Below, piece by piece: positions 46,254 to 57,854 of a DNA stretch of 64,000 nucleotides. Both the position numbers and the translations under genes were made by a program. A model generated the notes under the pieces. The model saw only the letters and a list, made by a program, of their open reading frames with translations. It was not told the origin of the DNA and did not search any database. Every line of letters starts with the position of its first letter. The first letter of the stretch is position 1. Origin of the DNA: Colletotrichum lupini (lineage: Eukaryota > Ascomycota > Sordariomycetes > Glomerellales > Glomerellaceae); contig NC_064676.1 of assembly GCF_023278565.1 (NCBI RefSeq), positions 4,960,001 to 5,024,000 on the forward strand, written 5' to 3'.

Positions 46254-49130
46254 ACTTGCTTGCTCGAGTCCGAGTCAGCAGCAGGGGGGGTTCTCTACCG
46301 AATGCTTATTTTCTTCCCACTAATGCGGCTTGTTGTTCTACGATTTGCTGATGCTCATGGGCTTCTTGGACTACCTTATGCGGCTCAACGTAGAGTCAGG
46401 GTTGAGGGTGGAGGGGCAGTCTTTATACAAAGGAACTCCTGCCACCTAGTCGTAGAAATCCAAAGCTGAGAGCCAAGATGAGGCGGATGATATTGCGCGT
46501 CGAGTTGACCAAGCAGCATCGAGCGCCTCGTTCTCAAGTTCTGGGAAGGCGCAGCGCCATAAGTAGGCTGCGAAAGTTAAACAACAGAGAAGGCGGATGG
46601 GCCGTGAACGTCCTGGTGATGGAGCGTAGCACGCCGGGCGGGTTGGTCACACAGGAACCGCGGTTCAGGCCAGTGGAGAAAAGAAGAGAATAACGGAAAG
46701 AGAGAGAAGAGATATCACGAGCCACATCAGACGCGGGGAGAACCCAAATGACGATCGAAGACAGGAAAGAAGAGACAAGACCCAATTTGAGGACTCAGGG
46801 GGTAATGGTAAGCTTGAACAGATGGAAGTTCCGCTAAAGGGGTGTTTAGTTGGGACAAGTGCGCCGTGATGGATAATGGAACACCTGTTGTGAAGTGCCC
46901 CCTGCCAGGAGGAGCTCGGGAGGTCAAATTAACCCCAGAATGCAACAGCGAAGGGGCAGTTTGGGCAGTTTGGGGAAGGATTTGAAGATCCATTGGTGCC
47001 CTGGCCCTGCTAGTTGCTACGGATAGTGTACTTGGTCGTCACGTCACGGCACATCATCTGCAGGCGCGAGATGGCCGGGGTCCTCCACTATCGATGCAAC
47101 GACGCCTCACCCGCCGTCCGACTTTGAAGACACACCCACAAGTTCACAAGTACATGGCACCCACGACACACCCAAGGAACAGAAGGAGAAGGAGAAGAAG
47201 AAGGAGGAGGACGATGAGAAGAAGGAACGTGGAGGACAATAGCGACGCCGCTAGAGACTTGCCGTTTTGAAACATACAACCGGCGCCACCGATTTCGTCT
47301 CTCTTTGATCTCTTGCCCTTTTGCTCTGCTCCTCTCGTTCTGTGTCTCTGACATACCTGTCTCTGTCCATCTCCATCCTTCCCGCAGCCCGCAGCAAAGC
47401 GAGAGACATTCGCCCACGTCTGTGCTGTTTCTGTCATGTCGTCCTGAAGCTCTCGTGAGAGTGATGGCTCAGCTTCCGGATTTGCCGCATGGAAATGGTC
47501 GCGATCAGCCGGGCGCTAGGTCCAGGCCACGTATAACAACAAGCAACACGAGAAAAATGCGCCCGAAAAGACACTAAAGTGTAATGTGAAGGCGAGGGCG
47601 CCGCCACCCTATTGCTTTTGTTTCCATTTCGGTGAAGCCGCAGGCGCAGACGATGAAAAAGAGCGGCTGCGTAAGCAGCAACGACTTGCAACGCCAGTCA
47701 TGATAAAATGATAGAATGTTGACTCACTAGGCTTCGCTGAAGCTGAACCACTGAGCGGCCCACCAATGAAGAGCGAATGAGGAGACATGGAGTCCTACCT
47801 AAGGCGAAGAACTCATTGCCCTCGCTCTATGTCGATGAGCGAATGCGCTGCACACACCAGGCTGGTCTGGTGACTCAAAGAGAAGCGGCAGTATCGAAAC
47901 AGTCCTCGAGCTCAAGCACCCGCAATATCGTTGAGTTAAGGTACGGCTATTCAGCCTAGCGCAAGCCACTGTTTTGTCTCTCTGTCTCGATCCATCCCGT
48001 CACTACCAGATATGCATCATGCAGCGCCGACACGGCCGCTTGTGCTCTTAGTTTCAGTTACTCATACAGCACTGGCCGGGCATCTTGGCATATGCAACTT
48101 GAGTTCTGAACACACTCTAAAGCGGGTGAAACTCGAGAGAGGCTGCTTCGTGGGTGTGTTCCTGTGACACAACGCAGCGCCTGCTATTCTCTGACATTTT
48201 TTTGACAGCCCAACGACAATGCAACATTGGTTTTTTGTTTCCCAGCTCTCAGCAGGCCTCACACAACTCTTTGCTCCGTCGGATACGACTCTCAAGCAAC
48301 ACGGGTTTGGCCGCATCACCTCTCATGGTTCCCAATGCCATCCGATGATACGGTGAAGAATCGTACAGCTGACCAGCGACAAGTGGATCTCCCTCCGATT
48401 ATCGCGAGTTCGTGACGCCGTCTTGACTCAGGACGGCGCCTACAAACTCTCAACGGCTGCCATCGGAACTAGCTCGCGACGCCAATACTTGACTACTGCC
48501 CTAGCCAAAAGGGACAGCTACGGAAACTGAGACTTTCAGACCGCTCCTCTTGCCTTCATTACAAAATGCAAGCGCCTCGTTCCCGTGTTCCCATTGCAAC
48601 CATTTGACAAAGCCTCGTGTGATGTTGCTATACAAATAGCCACAGATCAACCAGTACTGCAACCCAGAATACGGCTTGTTTTGCTTCGAGGCAACGACAC
48701 ATAATCCAGATTGGTGGGCATCAAGGCAAGTTGAAGTTTTCGGTTTCGACCCCCTCCCCCTCCTTGTGCCCTCATTTGCCTCGGCAATTTCACTTAGATC
48801 GACCATTGAGGTTCACAAAGTTTCCTTGCCTCATAGCTAAAATTCCATCTCTCTCATTCGAAACCATTACAAGACGAACACGTTCGTCAAAGGGCTGGTG
48901 ATCTGACGTTCACATCGGATCAAAGTTCAGCCTCGCTTGGGTCTGCCTAACAGATCACATATCCACGCAGTCTTTCAGACCTTTCGAGGTGACTATTCGC
49001 CTTACGAACTTCGCCACGGTGTCACGGTTCTAAATATGACCGTCAACAATGCAACATGTTGTGGTTCTCGATAGCTACCGAGGTATGGGCGTGAACGCCT
49101 CCGGTAGATCAAGGTTCGATGCTACGTTGT
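46254..49130. other. Gene-free region upstream of the receptor gene (about 2.9 kb)
   Basis: The first few hundred bases should contain the receptor's 5' UTR and promoter. A purine-only stretch rich in GAA and GGA lies near 47177-47225. Open frames are below about 110 codons, and several are driven by the purine tract (poly-Leu in antisense). No transposase, reverse transcriptase or RNA gene is recognised. Low gene density next to an NLR-like gene and an effector-like gene is consistent with an accessory segment. Confidence 0.45.
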
Positions 49131-49424
49131 TCAGGTTGCACAGAGCTTCGTTACGACGATGTCGACGTTTTCTGTAGAATAGCTATGATCACACCTTTCT
49201 TTTCCATAAACAAGACCAGAATACCATTGAGTCACGTTGCAGTCACGACGCCAAAAATCTTCTTCATAGGTGTACAGGTGTGCGAGCTGTGCACGATCCC
49301 GACAGTCTGGATAACCCATCAAGGTTTGGGTACAAGCCCGTGCTACTGACGACTCGGAAAGTTGATTGAGGCAACATGACACGAAACTTAGAATTGGCGA
49401 GATCGCGAAGGCAGCAGCTGGCAT
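49131..49424 (-). CDS. Doubtful small cysteine-rich ORF
   Basis: A 97-codon open frame from ATG 49424 (MPAAAFAISPILSFVSCCLN). It encodes seven cysteines (about residues 17, 18, 31, 41, 62, 78 and 95). The N-terminus is mildly hydrophobic and could be a weak secretion signal, but it lacks the usual basic n-region. It lies about 330 bp downstream of the Hce2-type gene on the same strand. I recognise no family. Composition and size fit an effector candidate, yet a chance ORF is at least as likely. Confidence 0.2.
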   Translation of the reverse strand: MPAAAFAISPILSFVSCCLNQLSESSVARACTQTLMGYPDCRDRAQLAHLYTYEEDFWRRDCNVTQWYSGLVYGKERCDHSYSTENVDIVVTKLCAT

Positions 49425-49751
49425 AGAGTAGCATATGCTTTCTCGTTTTATACACGATCTGCCGAGCCACGTCCACAAGTTCAGACCTGAAAGCGCTAGG
49501 CAAAGGGGACATATCCTAACGTGAGCGAGAGATGCTTTTCACATGAAATCATGATGTTGCCTGGAACTTGCAGGAAGCCGAACTTCAAGTGAAGCTTAAC
49601 TTCCACTACTGGTGACACACTCGCTGAACTTCCAATTATACGACGCCTTGAACGAAGTCCATATAATAACGAAAACTTGGGTCATTTCTCTTGCGACTTA
49701 CCAAACAAAGCACCTACGACCATACTTCTACCATACTCAGTTCACAATATA

Positions 49752-50516
49752 TCAAAACAACAACAACCAAAAAACCAACACACCTGTAATCACACCCGTG
49801 CTCACGAACCCTCCCCTCCCAGCAGCACCCGACTTCACCGGCACGGGCGGCGCCCAAAAGTAACCCGCCTCACCCTGCTCCCCAGAACCGTAAATAGCCC
49901 ACTGCACATCGACATGGTTCTCCCTATTCGCCCAGCAATGCATCATCCCGCTCGCGCCCGTCTGTCCACTCACGTTATAGTCTCGCACAGCGGTGCGGAC
50001 CACCTCCGCGACGTCCACGCCGCCGACGTACCACCCCGTCTTGATGCTCGGGAGGGCATCCGCGTAGGGCGGGCGGATGCCAAAGTTGCAGGTGCCGTGG
50101 GTGCGGATGCCGAGGATGGTGGTGTTGTCGGTGAAGCCGCGGACGTACCAGACGTAGCGCTCTTTTGCTGCCTCGTCGGCGAGGAGGAGGCAGTCTGTCG
50201 TGAGGGGAGATGTTGCGCGAGTTATGCCGACGAAGGAGGAGGCGCCGCAGATTTCGTCCTCGTAGCGCCGGTTGCCGCGGAAGTAGAAGGGGCCCGTTGG
50301 TCGCGTGGAGGGATCTGTTGTTTGGAGGTTGGAGATGTTGCCGATGCTGTCCGAGGGGGAGGATGGAGATGAGGATGATGGAGGGGGAGGTGGGATGTGG
50401 TAGGTTACGTTTGTGCTGTTTTGGTGCTTTGGGAAAGGAGGGATGTAGAATGTCAAGCCTGGTGTGATGTTGGCGAGGGCGAGGAGGATGACGGGGAGGG
50501 ATGTTAGTCTAGTCAT
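49752..50516 (-). CDS. Secreted Hce2/Ecp2-domain protein with GPI-like C-terminal tail
   Basis: Single exon, 254 residues. The start (MTRLTSLPVILLALANITPG) is a plausible signal peptide. Residues ~40-55 are a Pro/Ser linker (IPPPPPSSSSPSSPS). Residues ~85-225 match the Hce2 (homologues of Cladosporium Ecp2) pattern: DEICGASSFVGITRATSPLT, then DCLLLADEA, THGTCNFGI, YVGGVDVAEVVRTAVRDY and GMMHCWANRENHVDVQWAIY, with four spaced cysteines (ICG, DCL, TCN, HCW) able to form two disulphides. Potential N-glycosylation sites are present. The last 20 residues are hydrophobic (STGVITGVLVFWLLLF) after a small-residue SGAAG site, like a GPI-attachment signal. Ecp2 relatives are secreted effectors or antagonistic proteins; function here is not shown. 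Confidence 0.82.
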   Translation of the reverse strand: MTRLTSLPVILLALANITPGLTFYIPPFPKHQNSTNVTYHIPPPPPSSSSPSSPSDSIGNISNLQTTDPSTRPTGPFYFRGNRRYEDEICGASSFVGITRATSPLTTDCLLLADEAAKERYVWYVRGFTDNTTILGIRTHGTCNFGIRPPYADALPSIKTGWYVGGVDVAEVVRTAVRDYNVSGQTGASGMMHCWANRENHVDVQWAIYGSGEQGEAGYFWAPPVPVKSGAAGRGGFVSTGVITGVLVFWLLLF

Positions 50517-51561
50517 TTTTGTGGTGGAAGCTTACTTGGACTTCGGGACTAAGATGTGATGTTCTGCTAAGGTGGATGAGAGCGGGAGATGATGGACTGT
50601 ACTCGTTAGTTGGGGGTTGGTGACTTACAAGTTTGACGATGGATGCGTTGATGTCTAGGTGTGTTCGAGCAGATGGTGTATTGTTGTAGAGTGTTTGCGT
50701 TTGCTGTCTGATCTGTCGAGAGGAGAATGAGATGGAAACCTCGGATAGGACTGTTGGTTATGTATACCAGTCTTCGAGACAGTTGCGTGGGACGGCCTCA
50801 AGCTCGTTGTGAATGGACAAGTGCCAAGAAGAAAGGTTCGTTGTGTAAGTTCAGACAATTTGAATGGGCAGCTATCGTGTATAAAGAAAGACAAGTCCAT
50901 TGTAAAGTAGGTACAAACGGAATAGCTTTCAAGCCGAGAACAATGCTTTGCAACGGGGCTTCTTCATCAAAGAACGCCAATGTCGAATCAACTCTTTCTT
51001 GTCGTTGTCCAACGTTGGACATGGAATATTGTCACAGATGGCTTCGAGGCTAACTTTCGAATGTCTCAACGCCACAAACAGGGCGCAACGGCGACGTTTC
51101 TAATATCAATAGATCACAAGTAAAAGACACATATGCTTGCTTGTCAACGTGTTGATTGCATTGAGCGATTGACCGCGTTGAAGCAGTCAGCTACCTAAAA
51201 TATGGCCGCAGTTGAGAACGCCACCCCCAACTCCCGCCCCCAGAATTTTTGTTCTACCCTTCCCGGTATTTGTTTTTCCGCTCGAAATATTTGCAACGCC
51301 TATGTAAAATGCAGCAGTAGTCTGTGAAGCACATTTTCCCTTTGTTCATGAGCCATGTTAAATGTCATGCGCGGAACCCGGACCCCTTTGACGATTGGGG
51401 TCACCCCACGCTTATTCCCTTCTGAACCATTTTTGTTGAACTGGGCATAATCAAAGCCCAGAGTGGTATATATCGATTCCTCCCTTGATCCACTCCTTTT
51501 CCCACGTCATGCTCCCTGGCATACGTGGGCCAATTCTCGCCACACAAGCCGCTGGCATGAT
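50517..51561. other. Upstream region of the Hce2 gene and 3' flank of SHMT
   Basis: About 1 kb. The first part is the promoter of the minus-strand Hce2 gene; the last part is the 3' flank of the minus-strand SHMT gene. A C-rich patch (ccacccccaactcccgcccc) lies near 51220. No gene was recognised. Confidence 0.45.
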
Positions 51562-53135
51562 TTAGATGCCAGCGTCAACGCGCCAGCCCTCAACGGGGAG
51601 GGGGAAGCTGCCGCTCCACTCGGCAACCTCCTTGCGGAGGTCGTTGATCTTGGCAACCTGGCCGCCAGCAACGGTGGCCTTGAAGTCCTTGAGCTTGTTG
51701 GCCTCCTTGGGCAGGGAAGCCTGGACCTCCTTGCAGATCTTGATGGACTCATCAATGTAGTTGGCGACGCGCTCAAAGTCGGCCTCTCCGAATCCACGGG
51801 AGGTCATGGCGGGGGTGCCGATGCGGAGACCGCAGGGGGTAAGAGCGCTCTTGTCGCCGGGAATGGAGTTCTTGTTGCAGGTGATGTTGATCTGCTCGAG
51901 AACGGCCTCGACACGGGCACCGTCCAAGCTGAACTGGCGGAGGTCGAGGAGGACCATGTGGGAGTCGGTGCCGTCGGCGACGAGCTTGTGGCCGAGGGTC
52001 TTGAACTTGTTCTCAAGGGCCTTGGCGTTGTCAATGACCTTCTGCTGGTAGGCCTTGAAGTCGGGGCTGGCAGCCTGCTTCAGGGCAACGGCGAGGGCAG
52101 TGATGGTGTGGTTGTGGGGGCCACCCTGGTGACCGGGGAAAACGGAGAAGTTGATGGGGTTCTCGAGGTCGTAGAGGGTCTCCTGGCCTTTAGCGTTGAC
52201 GGAGCGGACGCCCTTGCGGAAGAAGATCATGGCACCGCGGGGGCCACGGAGGGACTTGTGGGTGGTGGTGGTGACGATGTCGGCGTACTCGAAGGGGGAG
52301 GGGATGACGCCGGCGGCAATGAGACCGGAGATGTGAGCCATGTCGACAACGAGGTAGGCACCGACGGAGTCGGCGATCTTGCGCATGCGTCCGTAGTCGA
52401 TCAGACGGCAGTAGGCAGAGGTGCCGGCGACGAGGACCTTGGGACGGAAGAGCTGGGCGTTCTTCTCGAGCTGGTCGTAGTCAATGATGCCGGTGTCGAG
52501 GTTCACGCGGTAGGGCATGGTCTCAAAGTAGGTAGAGACAGCAGAGATCCTGTTGGGAACGAGAGTCAGTCATGGTTCTTCGTTCAAGTGTGGCAAGCGT
52601 AGGGTAACGTACTTCTTGGCAGGGGTCTGGTAGCCGTGGGACAAGTGACCACCGTGGGGGAGGTCAAGACCCATGAGGCGGCCGTGGACGGGCATGATGG
52701 CCTGGTAGACCTGAAGGTTGGCGGGAGAGCCAGACAAGCACTGGACGTTGACACCCCACTTGGAGGAGTCGAGGTTGAAGGCCTTGAGGGCACGGTTCTG
52801 GCAGAGGATCTCGATCTGGTCGATGTGCTCGTTGCCACCGTAGTATCTGGCACCGGGCTGGCCCTCGGAGTACTTGTTGGACATGGGCGATCCAAGAGCA
52901 TCGAAGACGGCACGGGAGGTGACGTTCTCGGAGGCAATGAGAATGATGGACTCGCGCTGGCGCTTGATCTCGTCCTTCATGATCTCGGCAACCTCAGGGT
53001 CGGAGTCAATAAGAGACTTCTCCAACATCTATCAATGAGTCAGTATACAGCTCTGTAAAGCATGGCGGGGCAAAGAAAGAGTAGACGTACCTCCTTGTGG
53101 GAGACGGGGAGGGAGTAGGAACCAGTAGCAGCCAT
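51562..53135 (-). CDS. SHM2: Serine hydroxymethyltransferase, cytosolic type
   Basis: PLP enzyme converting serine and tetrahydrofolate to glycine and methylene-THF. Exons 53135-53091, 53028-52613 and 52549-51562 give 482 residues. The start ([15 protein letters not shown]) has no obvious mitochondrial presequence, so the cytosolic isozyme is likely. Landmarks are [43 protein letters not shown] and the PLP lysine in [14 protein letters not shown] (about residue 252), then [12 protein letters not shown]. Strong C-ending codon bias indicates high expression and produces a spurious 379-codon antisense frame. Confidence 0.96.
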
Positions 53136-55591
53136 TGTGATGTGTGGTGTTACGAAGGATCGTAATTGTGAAGTTGAAGAAGAGAAGAGAGAAATTCTCG
53201 CAAGCAATGGCAAGAAGAGAAGTAGATGTAGGAAAAGAAGAGGAAGAGAGGGAGGCCAGCAAGGTTATGAAGGGATGGGAAAAAAGCTTGAGAAAATTTG
53301 GCAGAACATCGGAGGGAGCAAAATGTGAATCGAATGCTGAAGCGGTGGGGGTTGGCGGGGTGTGATTGGCGGGGTCGAGCTGTAAGTACCTTACTTCGTA
53401 GTCGTACGCAGTACGCGGTGGAATTGGAGAAAAAAAAACTGTGGCTGCCCCTCGATAGTCGACTGATGGCTTGACAATGGACACATACTACGTAGGTACG
53501 AAGTACTAGTATACTTACCTTTCCTCAAGGTACCTGCTATGTAAGGTATGGCAGGGACAATTCGGAGGCATTTGGTTCGCTAAATTGGGATCGCTCGACA
53601 GTTTGCGACCGCAAGCTTGGAGCATTTTGGGCCTTTGGTGGGCTCCCTGTGGTTCCCGGTGTGGCTCACCACTTTGTAAGTGGTTCCCGGTTGGAACGCT
53701 AAAACGGCGCTTCCCTGACGTTTCCCTGAACTCACAGCCTGTGGCGGGTTTTGTCGACTCCGATTCTGGAACGGTTCCACGAGTCATCGAGGAAACGGAC
53801 CCCATTTCACGACGACGGGGATGTGGTTGGACCGTTTAGTGTAGCTGCTCGTACCTCCCCCGCCTCAACCGTCTCACGACTTCCGACTCTAGAGCTTCAG
53901 TCAGGAAGGCTTCGGGTGAGCCGGGACAATATTACGAGCGGACCATTTGTGGCAATTGAACTGTGACTCAACAGCATACGCATAGCTCTTCCCGAAAAGA
54001 ATGGCAATTCGCACGATTTCTCCCGAGTGATGTGCGTCGTGAGTGAGTTTCCAGCCACCTCGTTCTCGACAAATTGGGGGAAACTGGGGGCATCGCGTCG
54101 AGAAAATCACCCGAGAAGGAAGAGCCATTTTTGAAACAGACAGCGATATTCCGTCTCAGCGCTCAGCTATAGCTTCGATCATAGAAAATCTGTGCTAGGG
54201 ACGATGTAGTGGGCGAGGCAAATCTGCATTCAAAAGAACCATTCATCGCAACTTTGATGCACTTGGACTACATGAGAACGGCCAAAGACCCCAAGATGGA
54301 ACAGTTGCGATGTCGGCGAAAGGTGAGAGTCAAGACAGTTGCATTTCTCCTAGCTCATTTCAAGCGCACCTGTGATTGGCCAGTGTCTGAACGGCAACTC
54401 TAGATACTTCAAGACTTTTCATATCAAACTCTATGCGGCTTTGACGTGAACCAAGAGACCAGCTTTGAGTTGAGGCAGTTACAAAGTGTGAGCTGGGCCA
54501 ACACTGAGGCAATTGCGACTACCTGCGTGCAGTTTAGTCCATCTCCAAAGCGCATTTGGCGCGAGAGAACCTGGAAGGCCTCGATACCTTAGCTCAACAA
54601 CATGGGTCACGCTCTCCTCCAGGAACTGCTGACTCATCTGGACCGCATCCACATTGGCCCCGAGCTCCGAGACAGCCCAGCGGAGGATCTATGCAATGGC
54701 CTCAGGTACCAAGGCGTCCGTCCAGATGCAGGCAGCTGGGCTTTCAGGCACGCGGCACGCTTCGGATGTTGGAGCAATAAGGTAAGCAAGCCAAGCTTGG
54801 CCCACGGATACCCGAGTAAGAGAGAGAGTCAGGGAATCGGTTACCGAAGGCGAGCTGAGCTATCTTCCTTATCTCATCAATCCACCTCGTTGCGTGATGT
54901 CAAGGTCCCCGTCGCAATGTTAGCCCGTTGCTTACCTTGCACTCCGGCGCGTTCAGCAATGCTGCAGCGCATCTCTCTCCAGCGCAGGATCAAGTGAGCG
55001 GCATCGAGGTGTAGAAGGCTGCAGGGACACGCGATCGGACACGCAAGCCCCGTAGTGGCAGCCGCATCACCCTGCGAGTGTGAGAGACGGAGACGGGAGC
55101 AGTGTGAGTGTCAGTGTCACCGAGTGTGTGAGAGCTGCCAGGAGCTCTGTCTCGGGCTTCTAACTCGCTGCGTGCCTTGGGCGAGTTGGGGCAGCTCCGC
55201 GCCGTCTTAGGTTCCATGGTTGCTCCCCCAGCCAGCTAAAGTGGGTCGCCACAGCCAACCCCAGCTTTTGATAGGCAGATAAGATACCTGCACCTATCGG
55301 GTGCTGCGTCATGGTCCTTCGTGCCTTGCGGAGGCGAGTGGGCAGGTTGTCACGGGGGCGCAGTTGCTAAGGTAAGTCTGGTCTGGGTAGCCTGCCACAC
55401 CTGCCTGCCACAGCAAAGGTACTTACCTACTTAATAGGTACAGGCGCCGCCCCAGCTTCCGCATCTTCCCCCCGTCAACACATCATCATCCCCCCCATCC
55501 GTTTCAACCGCCATCTCCTCAGTATCACCAGCACGAAGACGCAGGGCGCTAAACACCATCGTAATCTGGGTAATCGAGGTTGACAGCCACG
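53136..55591. other. Gene-free divergent region between SHMT and PEP4 (about 2.5 kb)
   Basis: It contains the SHMT promoter (reverse CCAAT gtgattggcgggg near 53360) and the PEP4 promoter, which has a C-rich leader just before the start (ccgcatcttccccccgtc). A 131-codon open frame at 54602-54997 has no recognisable features and is not called. No RNA gene or transposon is seen. Confidence 0.4.
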
Positions 55592-56911
<1,320 letters not shown>

Positions 56912-57854
56912 ACGCCTACTCATAACCCCATTTCCTTGAGAATACGTCGATTACTCGGTCAATCAGATCCAGGGTGCGGCTGTAATGTAACTACGATAGG
57001 TAGCTAGTCTGGACACCATTGTGAGAATACCAATAGTAGCATTTGTCTTTCAGCATCTGTGTCATTGTGCATTATCTACGTGAAAGTAGGCCCACCTTTG
57101 AGGAGCTCGAACTGTGCTGCAGAGGTTCATAGAATCACAATTCCCGCTTTGCAGCGATGTTGCGGACATCTCATAGGCCATGTGTTGAACAAAATCAATA
57201 ATACTGTTTGCAATATGAGAAAGAAGCTTCAACAAGCTACCCTCTGTGCATCAACTCTGAAATGAGAGCGTTCCTACCAACCGTAAAGGTACTTCAACTG
57301 AACATCAAGTCACGAAGGTGTGAGCGTAACGTAGAACCCACTCTTCTCTCTGCACGGGCCAGATCATCACGTGGGTAATGGGCCCGCTTATTCAGATCGG
57401 CAAGCCAATCGCTGCTGACCTCAGCTCAGTGCCTTTTCGCCAGCAACCAACAAGGACCCGTGGTTCTGTCCAATTTTCCAGTATAGCCTCCCGACAGTCA
57501 CGCAGGGGAATTGCTCCAGGAGCATTTGCAAGGCGAGAAAAATCCAAATACGGCGACTTTGATGGACCCCATTCATTTTCCGAGTACCGTTGCTTGTCTT
57601 TGAGTGTGTTCTTGGATGAAAAGGTTCCCCAACACTCCTGGCCTCGCGACGCTTGACGAAAAAAGGTTTTGGAGTTCCACCAAGACGAGCGACCGACGAA
57701 CCTCGCGCGTCGCGACAATCCCGCCCTCCACTAGGCTACCTACCACCCCCGTCGTCCCGCGCGACATCGACAGAACGAACCGCCCGAAACGCCCTGGCAT
57801 CGCGATAATTTCCATCGATAGCCACAACCACAATTCACGACGACGATTTTCACA
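56912..57854. other. Intergenic region between PEP4 and the Q/P-rich gene
   Basis: 943 bp between co-directional genes. It should contain the PEP4 3' UTR and the downstream promoter. No coding region or RNA is recognised. Confidence 0.45.

Noticed and set aside
48501..48806. 101-codon minus-strand open frame
   Set aside because: No recognisable motif, and neighbouring frames are similarly open; not distinguishable from chance.
51463..52602. Plus-strand 379-codon open frame antisense to SHMT
   Set aside because: It is Gly/Leu/Val/Glu-rich with no domain and is explained by the C-ending codon bias of the highly expressed SHMT gene on the other strand.
54602..54997. 131-codon plus-strand open frame between SHMT and PEP4
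   Set aside because: No signal, domain or compositional sign of a protein; length is within chance for this GC content.
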